In this document: positions 10,546 through 19,159 of the stretch, piece by piece | How the letters are laid out: the number at the start of each line of letters is the position of its first letter | Position numbering within the stretch: the first letter of the stretch is position 1 | Source: Phocaeicola vulgatus | Lineage (GTDB): Bacteria; Bacteroidota; Bacteroidia; Bacteroidales; Tannerellaceae | DNA: 64,000 nt | NCBI GenBank assembly: GCA_022009975.1 | Contig: CP091733.1 | Coordinates: forward strand, 2,338,501-2,402,500 | Direction of reading: 5' to 3' | Notes under the pieces: generated by a model | What the model was told of the DNA's origin: nothing | The model's input: only the letters and a program-made list of their open reading frames with translations | Database searches by the model: none | Position numbers and translations under genes: made by a program

Positions 10546-10607
10546 CAGCCGTAATTTTCTAACAAACTAATTCTTAATGCCTTGCATTTTATCAGCAGTA
10601 ACTCTTC

Positions 10608-10711
10608 AAAACATACCGTTGTTTTTAAAAAAACATTGGACGTTTTTGAAAAAACATTGGACGTTTTCAAAAATTCCTCGTGACGTTTTTTTCAAAACAA
10701 CGGTATGTTTT
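10608..10711. repeat. 18-bp inverted repeat enclosing 21-bp tandem units
   Basis: AAAACATACCGTTGTTTT at 10608-10625 is the exact reverse complement of 10694-10711. Between them, near-identical 21-bp units ending ACATTGGAC start at 10621 and 10642, with a decayed third at 10663. The whole could fold as one 104-bp hairpin. Confidence 0.75.
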
Positions 10712-10747
10712 TTCCAACGGTTTCCGTCCTATTTTGGGAAGTGTTGT

Positions 10748-10802
10748 AACGGTATTTTAACGGCGTTAGAACGGTGTTTAAATGGCATTAAAATAGCATT
10801 CT
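10748..10802. repeat. 11-bp tandem array, site 1
   Basis: Five consecutive 11-bp units start at 10748, 10759, 10770, 10781 and 10792 (for example AACGGTATTTT, AACGGCGTTAG, AACGGTGTTTA). Related arrays occur at 22130-22195, 46943-47008 and 61116-61159. Confidence 0.75.
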
Positions 10803-10826
10803 GACATCAACTCATAACGTAGATTT

Positions 10827-10910
10827 CCGACCTCTTTTCCAAAAGGTAGTATGCTTTCCGAGAAAAGCTCGTATGCTTTTTAGAAAAAGGTAGTATGCTT
10901 TTTTGATAAA
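10827..10910 (+). repeat. 22-bp tandem array, forward copy
   Basis: After CCGACCTCTTTTCC the units GGTAGTATGCTTT, GCTCGTATGCTTT and GGTAGTATGCTTT follow at 22-bp spacing and alternate in type. The same alternating units, and the same CCGACCTCTTTTC border, appear in reverse orientation at 46795-46900. Confidence 0.75.
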
Positions 10911-11147
10911 AACCCCGTCCATTTGAAGGCGGATTCGTTTTTTTTGATGATTGTCCGCCCTATCGAGCAAATTAATGCCCTGACCATAGACCGGTTGTCC
11001 GGTAAAATACGTATTTTTGCTCATGCTAAACTTTTTTGTGTGGGAACTCAACGATAGCCCAAAGGGCTGACTTCTGATTTTAAAAGCCAGTCCTAATTTG
11101 TGTCGCTCTAAAAAGTTTTACCGGACAGCAATAAAAATAAAGAATGT

Positions 11148-11982
11148 ATGAAATTTCTATTTGATTTAGACGGAACAGTAACCTCAAAGGAAACTCTTCC
11201 AATTATTTCAGAACACTTCGGGTGCACTGAACAGATTGCAGAGCTCACTATGCGTACTGTTGCTGGTAACATACCTTTTATTGAGAGTTTTATTCGTAGA
11301 GTAAATATTCTCGGCAAGTATTCTGTAAAGGAAACATCAGACCTTCTTGCCCAAGTTCCATTGTATCCTGGTGTTGCTAAGTTTATTTTAGACCATCCGA
11401 AGGACTGTGTTATCGTAACAGGCAACCTCACCTGCTGGTGCGAAAGCTTGTTCAAGAAAATCGGATGTCAGTGTTATGGTTCAACTGCAGAGGTCGTAGA
11501 CGATGAAGTTGTCAAGCTCAAAACTATTTTAAGGAAGGAACAAATTGTTGATCAATATAAGGCTCTTGGTGAAATTGTTGTGTTCATTGGCGATGGGAAC
11601 AACGACCTTGAGGCAATGCGTCATGCCAACATTAGCATTGCTGTAGGTTTGACTCATAATCCTGCCCAGAGCCTTTTGGCTATCTGCGACTATGTGATAT
11701 TCAACGAGAATGCATTAGTGCGTCAATTACGTCAATTCTGTGGAGAATATAACAGCGGTAAATCCGTTGTCATCAGCTGCGCCGGTATTGGTTCTCGTCT
11801 TGGGCTTGGTTTAACAAAGGCACTTGTCCAAATCAACGGTAGTTCCCTCATCTCATGGCAGTTGAAGCTGTTCAAGGAGGTAGAAGACCTTCGTCTTGTA
11901 ATAGGTTTCCAAGCTACCGACGTTATTGAAGAAGTTCGCAAGTACCGCGATGATGTGATTTTCTGCTACAACCGCCGATATT
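11148..11982 (+). pseudogene. HAD phosphatase-nucleotidyltransferase fusion, truncated by IS
   Basis: The first 200 residues are a HAD-superfamily phosphatase, with FDLDGTVTSKE (nucleophile Asp) at the start, VTGN as motif II and FIGDGNNDLEAM as the metal-binding motif. They are fused to the beginning of a sugar- or choline-type nucleotidyltransferase (SCAGIGSRLGLGLTKALVQI), whose reading is cut off near residue 278, where IS3-type transposase sequence begins. Such fusions occur in capsular polysaccharide loci. With the transferase core missing, the second activity must be lost. Together with the glycerophosphotransferase end at 13526-14100 it marks a destroyed surface-polymer locus. Confidence 0.75.
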
Positions 11983-12612
11983 TTGAAACAAAGACACTAT
12001 AAGACAACGGATTCCAGCCACCATTATCATAAGTATGATAATCTAATAAAGGAGATTGTACCTTCCCGACCTAATGAAATATGGGTTAGTGACATAACAT
12101 ATGTAGAGACAGAAGAAGGCGTGTGTTATTTGTCATTAATCACAGATGCTTATTCAAGAAAAATTGTTGGTTGGACTGTAGGTCCTACACTTGAAACAAT
12201 CTATCCGCTACAAGCCCTGAGAATGGCTTTGGATGGTATAGATGAAGAGACTGCCTCTAAACTTATTCACCACTCAGACAGAGGTTGTCAGTATTGTAGC
12301 TCAGCATATGTCCATGAACTTAAGAGACGTAGAATCTCCATTAGTATGACTCAGAGTGGCGATCCACTAGAAAATCCTATTGCAGAACGTGCTAATGGTA
12401 TCATTAAAACAGAATGGTTGTATAAAATGAAAATAACGACAAGAGAAGAATGTATCAGAGAGTTGGAACGTATTATCCTATTTTACAATACGGAACGACC
12501 CCATAGGAGTATAGGCATGCAAACACCAGAGGTTGCACATTTGCAGGAAGGTCCTCAAAAAAGATGTTGGAGAAATCCCTGGGAGGCAAAGCTGCCCAGT
12601 CCTATGGAATAG
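11983..12612 (+). pseudogene. IS3-family transposase OrfB, N-terminus missing
   Basis: The protein carries the rve integrase core with the DDE triad: Asp in WVSDITYVET, Asp in HHSDRGCQYC and Glu in NPIAERANGIIKTE. The C-terminus is ordinary (FYNTERPHRSIGMQTPE). Homology begins at once with KQRHYKTTDSSHHYHKY, so the HTH-bearing first part and OrfA are missing. The TTG at 11983 is only the first possible codon, not a credible start. The fragment sits directly against the broken HAD-transferase gene, so a deletion followed or accompanied the insertion. Confidence 0.85.
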
Positions 12613-12648
12613 GTTTTCTTAGCCATATGCACTTCCTGAAAATAAAAT

Positions 12649-12676
12649 GACGAGATTACCTATAAAGTAACCTCGT
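12649..12676. other. Hairpin downstream of the transposase
   Basis: GACGAGATTAC pairs with GTAACCTCGTC around a short AT-rich loop, 37 bp past the transposase stop. There is no long T run. It is possibly part of the IS end. Confidence 0.5.
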
Positions 12677-12850
12677 CTAAATCTACTTTCAGTGTAGTGC
12701 TAAGCCTATTGCTGGCGGGTTGCTCCTCAGCAGAGCCCGTTTCCTCTTCGGCTTATGACTGCAAAGATATATTTTTCTTGAACTATTTGTAGTTTCAAGG
12801 CTAAGCTATTAAATTTGCGTTCATATCGGAGATAGGCGTTCTTGGTCCTA

Positions 12851-12976
12851 AGTCTAAAATTACTGTAAAGCCATTCAGTTCAATGAAGGCTAAATGTAAA
12901 CCGATTTAGTTCACTCAACATTAAGTGTAAAGTTGATTAGTGAACCTATATTAAGAGTGTAAAACGAATTAGTTAA
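12851..12976. repeat. 30-bp imperfect direct repeats at IS end
   Basis: Segments of the form TAAatGTAAA..GATTAGT recur at about 30-bp spacing (12891, 12921, 12951, with a weaker one near 12854). They lie between the two transposase remnants and resemble the repeated transposase-binding ends of an insertion sequence. No gene is visible from 12613 to 12991. Confidence 0.5.
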
Positions 12977-12991
12977 TCGTACTCAAATCTG

Positions 12992-13432
12992 TCAAGCCTT
13001 TCTAGTGATAGTCATCTGCTGCTCTTGGACCTTCAGCTTCTTGGACAGTTCCAACAATATATTGTCAATCAACTTATAGTTTGTCAACTGGTTCTTAGGA
13101 CTGATCCTGATGCCGCAGAAGATCTGATAATAGATGTTTCCATTCAATGCCTCCATCAATTTCGGAGCCGACAATCCTGTATACATCTTCAAGAATGCCA
13201 ATGCCACCTTGCTTTCAGGGGTGAAGAAGGACTTTCTGCCTCTTTTAGCCCTTATGTTCTTTGGCTTCTCCTCAATCAACCCAAACGATATCGCCATTTC
13301 TCGAAGAGGAAGAAGTGACTGGATGCGTCCAAGTTCACTCGTTTTGAGGGTTTCTACATATTGCTGATAAAAATCAAACTCTGTGAATGCAATCTCTTGC
13401 TGAATGTCAGATAAATTTCGTACTTTTGCCAC
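12992..13432 (-). pseudogene. Transposase N-terminal fragment (DUF772-like)
   Basis: The 146-residue product starts MAKVRNLSDIQQEIAFTEFD and contains the N-terminal domain usual for IS5/IS1182-type transposases (RGRKSFFTPESKVALAFLKMYTGLSAPKLMEALNGN). It ends before any DDE catalytic residue, so it cannot be active alone. It is a second, unrelated IS remnant in the same wrecked locus. Family assignment below the level of transposase is uncertain. Confidence 0.65.
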
Positions 13433-13525
13433 GGGTTATTTTTGCTCATTTCCTTTAGCTAAATTACAACAAATATACCACATTAGCAATCAATAAGTTG
13501 TAAACTTTCAAAGTATTTTGCGACT

Positions 13526-14100
13526 ATCCCTATTTATGCTCCGCACCATTCCATCAGAGACTGTGATTTTCTGGCATGGGGCACATGTCTTACTTGGGGC
13601 GAATACATCTTATCATTAGCAGAGAAATACAAAGACAAAACACAGTGGGTTTTCAAACCGCATCCGGCATTGATGGATTCTTTGTCACAGGAATGGGGCA
13701 AGGAGCGAGCTGAGTCGTATTTTAATAGATGGAAGCAATTAGAAAACGCACAGATGGTTGACGGACGTTATATCGAAGTGTTCAAGCATTCAGACGCAAT
13801 GATACATGACTGTGGCTCATTTAGTCTTGAGTATTTCTATGCTCATAAACCAATGATGTTCCTTTATGAAAATAAAGGACGAAAGGATAAAGTCCATATT
13901 AACGATGTGACAAAGGAAGCAAAATCGCTACATTACCGAGGCGATAACGAGCAAGCCATTGAGCAGTTTATCGTTGATGTAATCAATGGTATCGACCCTA
14001 TGAAGGAACAGCGTGAAGAATTCTTTGCGAAACCTAACACCCAAAGGGGGGAAAGTCTGCATGCCAGAATATTATAGATGCCATTTTAGGTGAAGAATAA
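13526..14100 (+). pseudogene. CDP-glycerol glycerophosphotransferase-like, C-terminal part
   Basis: The sequence reads YAPHHSIRDCDFLAWGTCLT, then VFKPHPALM and ADAMIHDCGSFSLEYFYAHKPMMF, which match the C-terminal region of TagF-type transferases (KPHP and the HDCGS-type loop). The frame is open back to 13487 without a plausible start, so the N-terminal half is gone, presumably replaced by the IS material. Near 14049 a run of G shifts the frame; after correction the protein ends KSACQNIIDAILGEE at 14100. It would have added glycerol- or ribitol-phosphate type units to a surface polymer. Confidence 0.7.
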
Positions 14101-14180
14101 TCATTATGGCAACCCGTTGGCGGAATTAAATCAGCTCATATTTAATTCCGCCAATAGATTCTCCCCTTGCAATTCTATTT

Positions 14181-16628
14181 TTACCGTCCTGTTCTTAATT
14201 CTGGAGTTACTGTATGCTCCTTCCCATTCACCCGCACTTTCACCGGGCGAGGCTGGGGAGAATAGAGTTTCCATGATGTGACTTGCCCATCTTTCCAAGC
14301 TAAATCAACCTCGATATTTCCTCTGGCTTTTAATCCACGGGCATCTCCTTCCGTCCATTGCGGACAAACGGCTGGCAATAACTCTATGGCATCGCTATGC
14401 GATTGGATTAACATTTCAATCATGGCAGCCGCAATACCATAATTCCCATCTATCTGCAATGGAATCTTATGGCTGGTGAAAAGATTGTCCAACATATTGT
14501 ATGAAATAAGCCCTTCAATCATATTGTGTGCTTGCTCTCCATCGTGCAGGCGAGACCAAAGCAAACTGCGCCATGTCCAAGCCCATGAGCGTCTGCTGTC
14601 TCCGGTCGTTTTCCTAAACTCCAAAGATTTACGGGCAGCTTGGGCTAATTGTGGCGTTTTAGCAATGCTAATCGTACTTCCTGGGAAAACCGCAAACAAA
14701 TGGGATGTGTGGCGATGGTCTGTTTCCGGGTCGCGGTCAATCATCCATTCCATCAAATTTCCCCTCTTTCCTATTTGCGAAACATACAAGCGGGAAACTT
14801 TTTCCTGTAATTGCTCTACCCAATCGGCATCCACCCGAAGGACTTGCGCAGCCTTAATGGTGTTTTGGAAAAGTTCAGATACGATTTCTTGGTCGTGAGC
14901 GACGCCATCTTCTCCTCTTGGTCCATGTTCCGGAGACCAACCAGCAGGAACAACCAACGTGCCCTCTTTCACTCCTTTCAATTCGGGATATTTAGTGATG
15001 TCCACCTCTTGGTAATTAGAGCAGAAGCCTTTTCCGCCTTCCCCTAAGCTCTTCAGATGTTTTTCCCAATAATGGCACAACTCTTTCATCATCGGATAAG
15101 CCTCTTCGCGAAGGTAAGCCGTATCTTGTGTAAATGAATAATGTTCCCACATGTGGAGTCCGTACCAAGCCGCTCCAGGCAGATTGACTTGCCATCCTCC
15201 TGCTCCAAACGGATTATGCGATGTGTACACAATCCATCCGTCATTGGTAGAATCGACAGGTTCACCGATAGCTTGAAGATATTCTCGTGTCCCTTCTTTG
15301 AATGGACTCCTCATCGCCTTCAGATAATCAATCATGGATAGATGGCATTCGGACAGATTTCCGACTTCGGGCAACCAATATACCATTTGGAAATTGATGT
15401 TACTATGATAATCATTTCCCCAAGGTGCAGCAATCATTCCATTCCAAATGCCTTGCAATCCAGCAGGCAGGCTTCCCGGACGAGAGGTTTGAATCATCAG
15501 ATAGCGTCCAAACCGGAAAATCAACTCTTCAAGTCCTGTGTCCGTAGGCGATTTGCGGTAAGCCTCCAAACGTTTAGGAGTAGGAAGAGCATTACGGGCA
15601 TCCGAAGCTTTGGCAATATTCAACTCTTGACGCTGGTATAAATGCGCATAATCCGACAAATGGCGGTTTAATAAATCCTGATAAGAATAAGACGCCGTTT
15701 GTCTTATCTGCTGATCCAACTTTTCTTTTGCAGCAACTCCTCTAAAATCCTTTTCCGCATCCATCTCATAATTGGTAGCTATATAGATGAAAAGAGTACA
15801 ATTGTCAGCATCTTCCAGTCGGACGCTCTCTTTATCCGCAACCAATCGTCCTCCTTCCTGCTGCACTTTGATAAGTGTCCGGCACTCCATGCCGTTCTTT
15901 AGTTGGCAATTAAGTATTAATTCTTGGTTGCCATTTACAGTCACTTCATCTTGCTCCCTCTGTGTAGCAAAAGAGAGAAGCAAATTAAGTTTCTTTGGTT
16001 CCTGGGATTCATAATGAAGCACCATCACTTGGTCTGGATAGCTACAGAAAGCCAAACTACTGACCCTGTTTCCATTCCTCAGCGACGAAGATTCAACGAC
16101 TCCTTTATCCAATGTAATCTGTCTGACAAAGTGTTCCGGTTGAACCGGGGAATTGAAATCAATGATCAAATCGACTACCGGTTGATAAGTACCAAATCCG
16201 TCCTTGTCCACATCGGGACCGCTCACATCAAATCCCTTATCTCCTTTATTGTTAATCGTTCCGGCATTTCTTCCTCCTGCCCAAAAAGAGACCTCGTTTA
16301 AGGCATAACGATCCCTTTTGTCGCCATGGAAAACGGATGCAGCCAACCGTCCGTTGCCAATCGGATAGGGTTCCGCTTCCCACAACCGTACCGGGTTTGG
16401 ATATTTCCCATGCGTGACGCTATCGCAATATTCATTTAAATAATTGGTTCCTTCGCCCTCTTCCCAGCTCTTGACCGGCTTAGAAAGAGGAACTCCTCCT
16501 TTTTGATTCTCAAACAAGACCGTATAAGCCGGAGTGTCCGACCAAATGCGATAGTTATTCTCCTTTTGTGCATACGAAATCCCTATGCTGCAAAAATAGC
16601 ACAATATAATACTGTAAATATGTTTCAT
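14181..16628 (-). CDS. GH95-family glycoside hydrolase
   Basis: An 815-residue secreted enzyme resembling family GH95 (alpha-1,2-L-fucosidases and alpha-L-galactosidases). A signal peptide (MKHIYSIILCYFCSIGISYA) is followed by an N-terminal beta domain with PIGNGRLAASVFHG, then the alpha/alpha barrel. Catalytic-site stretches seen are LQGIWNGMIAAPWGNDYHSN (with the paired Asn), AGWSPEHGP (the acid Glu region) and LQIDGNYGIAAAMIEML (the Asp-bearing loop). It probably removes terminal fucose from host or plant glycans in the periplasm. The frame is intact. No SusCD pair is near, so it stands outside a classical polysaccharide utilisation locus. Confidence 0.85.
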   Translation of the reverse strand: MKHIYSIILCYFCSIGISYAQKENNYRIWSDTPAYTVLFENQKGGVPLSKPVKSWEEGEGTNYLNEYCDSVTHGKYPNPVRLWEAEPYPIGNGRLAASVFHGDKRDRYALNEVSFWAGGRNAGTINNKGDKGFDVSGPDVDKDGFGTYQPVVDLIIDFNSPVQPEHFVRQITLDKGVVESSSLRNGNRVSSLAFCSYPDQVMVLHYESQEPKKLNLLLSFATQREQDEVTVNGNQELILNCQLKNGMECRTLIKVQQEGGRLVADKESVRLEDADNCTLFIYIATNYEMDAEKDFRGVAAKEKLDQQIRQTASYSYQDLLNRHLSDYAHLYQRQELNIAKASDARNALPTPKRLEAYRKSPTDTGLEELIFRFGRYLMIQTSRPGSLPAGLQGIWNGMIAAPWGNDYHSNINFQMVYWLPEVGNLSECHLSMIDYLKAMRSPFKEGTREYLQAIGEPVDSTNDGWIVYTSHNPFGAGGWQVNLPGAAWYGLHMWEHYSFTQDTAYLREEAYPMMKELCHYWEKHLKSLGEGGKGFCSNYQEVDITKYPELKGVKEGTLVVPAGWSPEHGPRGEDGVAHDQEIVSELFQNTIKAAQVLRVDADWVEQLQEKVSRLYVSQIGKRGNLMEWMIDRDPETDHRHTSHLFAVFPGSTISIAKTPQLAQAARKSLEFRKTTGDSRRSWAWTWRSLLWSRLHDGEQAHNMIEGLISYNMLDNLFTSHKIPLQIDGNYGIAAAMIEMLIQSHSDAIELLPAVCPQWTEGDARGLKARGNIEVDLAWKDGQVTSWKLYSPQPRPVKVRVNGKEHTVTPELRTGR

Positions 16629-16672
16629 TTGTTACTTGTTGATGGATAATTTGAATACAATATTAATAGCAA

Positions 16673-18027
16673 TTATTCAATTAGCAATTTAACGTTCTTC
16701 ACTTCTGCACGTGCGGCAAGCCATTCTTTAAACTTCTTCTTGTCAGCTTCGCTCATGCGCACTTTGCTCTTCAGATAAACCAAAACGACTGTATCGCTCC
16801 GCAAAGTATCTGCATGCATCAAGTAAGTATGTGAGCAAGAGGCTTCTTCCACATAAGGGAACAAGACTTTCATCTCCGGCATCAACTCCTGAGTCAGACG
16901 TGAATAAGAACGATAGTGATTAATCTCTTGTTTCAATGAGTCAATCTGACGAGATTGCGCACGCAACACCTTTTGACTGTTCTTATAAAGGTCTTTCATC
17001 AACAGACTTTTCAACTCATTGATGTCTGTAGCCTCTTTCCCGAATCCCTGCTCAACGGCCAAACGGACATCCTTCAATCCATATTTAGACATCTTTGCCC
17101 GAGCGGCATCAATCATCGCATCAGGCACCGTTTCGCCAATCAACACCACTTTCACTTCACGGTCGTTTCTCGTAAGTTACCGTTTTATTCAATATCTGCG
17201 TATTAGGGAACGCCAACTCACTGACAACGAACTCATGGACACGATTATAGAAGTAGCTGCTGCGAATAAGATTATAACTCAGATAGACACTGGGAACAAT
17301 CGTAAACAACACAATAGCACCCACATAGCGGGTCACCTTCTTCTCTCGTTGTTTGTCCAAAAAGACTTTCTTAGGATATTTCAACAGACGAACCACCAAG
17401 TATGTGGCCAAACTGATAAAGACCGAGTTAATAAAGAAGAGATAGAAGGCTCCGAAGAAATAATAGAGATTACCACTTGCCAAACCAAAACCTGCCGTAC
17501 ACAACGGAGGCATCAAAGCCGTGGCAATCGCTACTCCCGGAATCACATTTCCTTTACTCTTAGTAGAGCTGGCAACAATACCAGCCAAACCACCAAAGAA
17601 GGCAATCAATACGTCATAGACGGTAGGCTGTGTACGGGCAAGCAATTCACTCTGGGCTTCGCTGATGGGTGATATCAGGAAAAAGAGCGTTGAGGTGATT
17701 ACACTGAATATTGTTGCCGTCAAGAAATTACGGAACGACTGTTTAATCAGTCCAAAGTCTGAAATGCCAAGGCCTAAACCAAATCCCATAATCGGTCCCA
17801 TCAATGGCGAAATCAACATGGCACCGATAATAACCGCAGTTGAATTGGTGTTCAATCCTAAAGAGGCTACAAACGTAGCAAATCAATACCCACAAATTAG
17901 TACCTTTAAACTCGACTCCTTTCTTGATTGATTCAATGGTCTCTTTTTCATCTTCCTTTTCCTGACGGACATCAAAGTTGCGGACAAAGAAGTCCCGAAT
18001 TTGCTTATGTAATAATCCTTTCTCCAT
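16673..18027 (-). CDS. DUF389-family membrane protein
   Basis: The three reading-frame segments join into one protein of about 450 residues of the DUF389/TIGR00341 family, whose function is unknown. The N-terminal cytoplasmic part is MEKGLLHKQIRDFFVRNFDV. The membrane region carries the family signature VIIGAMLISPLMGPIMGFG and several more helices (GNVIPGVAIATALMPPLCTAG). The C-terminal soluble domain begins near VVLIGETVPDAMIDAARAKM. Frameshifts lie near 17870 and near 17160, the latter in an A-rich run. A TACCTTTG -7 box on the minus strand lies at 18055-18062, 28 bp before the start. Confidence 0.85.
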
Positions 18028-18162
18028 TATGTTTTTCCTATCTGTTGTAATTTACAAAGGTAACACCTTTACTTATGCCATGAAAGGAAAAGGTAAAGAA
18101 AATAAATGACAAGCAAAATCCTGTACACTTACGTTTCCTCTAACTTGATTAACAAAGCCTGT

Positions 18163-18673
18163 TCACACTTTCTTCCCATATTCCGCACTTTCCTCAGCAG
18201 CCATGCAAGAAGAGTCGTCCGTTTTATCGTATATCATTGCCGGTTTCCGTTTGAAGTGTTCAAGATAACTATGGTTAATCCAATACTCGACCTCCAATAA
18301 GGTCTGTTCGCATACCGAAGGCTTCAGTTGGCATTCCCAAATCGTCATGACTTTCCAACCCATCTGTATCAAAGCCTCTTTGTCCCGTTTGTCCCTCTGC
18401 TTGTTGCGCTCTATCTTCGCACGCCAAAGCAGTGTTGGAATGAGGAAGATGCCCGTCCACTTCATGACCATGCCAAAAACATCCGTGGATAAATATCACA
18501 ACACCGTATTTGCGTAGCACGATATCAGGAGTTCCCGGAAGTCCTTTCACATTCTTACGATAACGATATCCACGATGGTAAAGATAACGGCGCACGATAA
18601 GCTCCGGCTTCGTATCCTTACTACGTATTTTCGCCATAACGGCTGAACGTTTCTCTTTATCCCAAATATCCAT
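18163..18673 (-). CDS. vsr: Very short patch repair (Vsr) endonuclease
   Basis: Vsr nicks DNA 5' of T in T:G mismatches created by deamination of 5-methylcytosine. The start at 18673 gives MDIWDKEKRSAVMAKIRSKD, the usual opening. The catalytic core follows: LPGTPDIVLRKYGVVIFIHG with the nuclease Asp, then CFWHGHEVDGHLPHSN. After a one-base shift near 18430-18445 the rest continues TLLWRAKIERNKQRDKRDKE and KVMTIWECQL. Length of about 170 residues is close to the family size of about 155. No cytosine-5 methyltransferase, the usual partner, is adjacent. Confidence 0.9.
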
Positions 18674-18782
18674 TCTGTACGGTATTACATTGCAAAAATA
18701 AGCATTAGATAAATATCATGGCTCCTTTTTCCTGACTTCGTCATTGCGTCACGCTAAAATCCTCATCAAAATGTTCAACATT

Positions 18783-18895
18783 CTTTGTTTTTCACCTATA
18801 TGATAAGTGCTTTTCACCTAGGTGATAAGTGTTTTTCATTTAGGTGATAAGTGCTTTTCACTTAGGTGATAAGCATTTATCACTTAGGTGATAAG
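18783..18895. repeat. 22-bp tandem array with palindromic core
   Basis: Five units of exactly 22 bp have their GATAAG core at 18802, 18824, 18846, 18868 and 18890. The best unit contains TTATCACCTAGGTGATAA-like symmetry, so each unit is a small palindrome. No gene occupies 18674-19159, and the Nnr promoter lies 200 bp downstream. Confidence 0.8.
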
Positions 18896-19094
18896 CTAAA
18901 AAATATGATTGTCAAAATGTTTGAGTCATGCAATTAGAAACTGTTTAAATTTTAGTCAATATAAATTTCATGAGGAGTTTTCGAAAAAACGTTTATCCAA
19001 CTGGATTTTACTGATGTTTATGAAAGCAGCTGCTATTTTTTACTGATTTTCAAGCCATAAATCCATTATAGGATAGATTTTTTCCGCAAACGTT

Positions 19095-19125
19095 TTTGAT
19101 GTCGCTGTTATATTCAGTAAATTTG
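19095..19125 (+). promoter_or_regulatory. Promoter of the Nnr gene
   Basis: TTTG (19095-19098), a 19-bp spacer and TAAATTTG (19118-19125) match the Bacteroides consensus. The start codon is 35 bp downstream. Confidence 0.75.
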
Positions 19126-19159
19126 CCCGAAATTGTATACAATAATGAAGTGAAAGGTT

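Larger units (their letters stand above)
10438..11147. repeat. Gene-free 0.7-kb region packed with short repeats
   Basis: No credible coding frame is present. In order it holds a hairpin element (10472-10545), an 18-bp perfect inverted repeat (10608-10625 and 10694-10711) enclosing 21-22-bp tandem units, an 11-bp tandem array (10748-10802) and a 22-bp array (10827-10910). The 22-bp array recurs inverted at 46795-46900. Confidence 0.75.

Noticed and set aside
10577..11051. Small open frames in the repeat-rich gap
   Set aside because: They follow the tandem repeats and have no recognisable domains or start signals.
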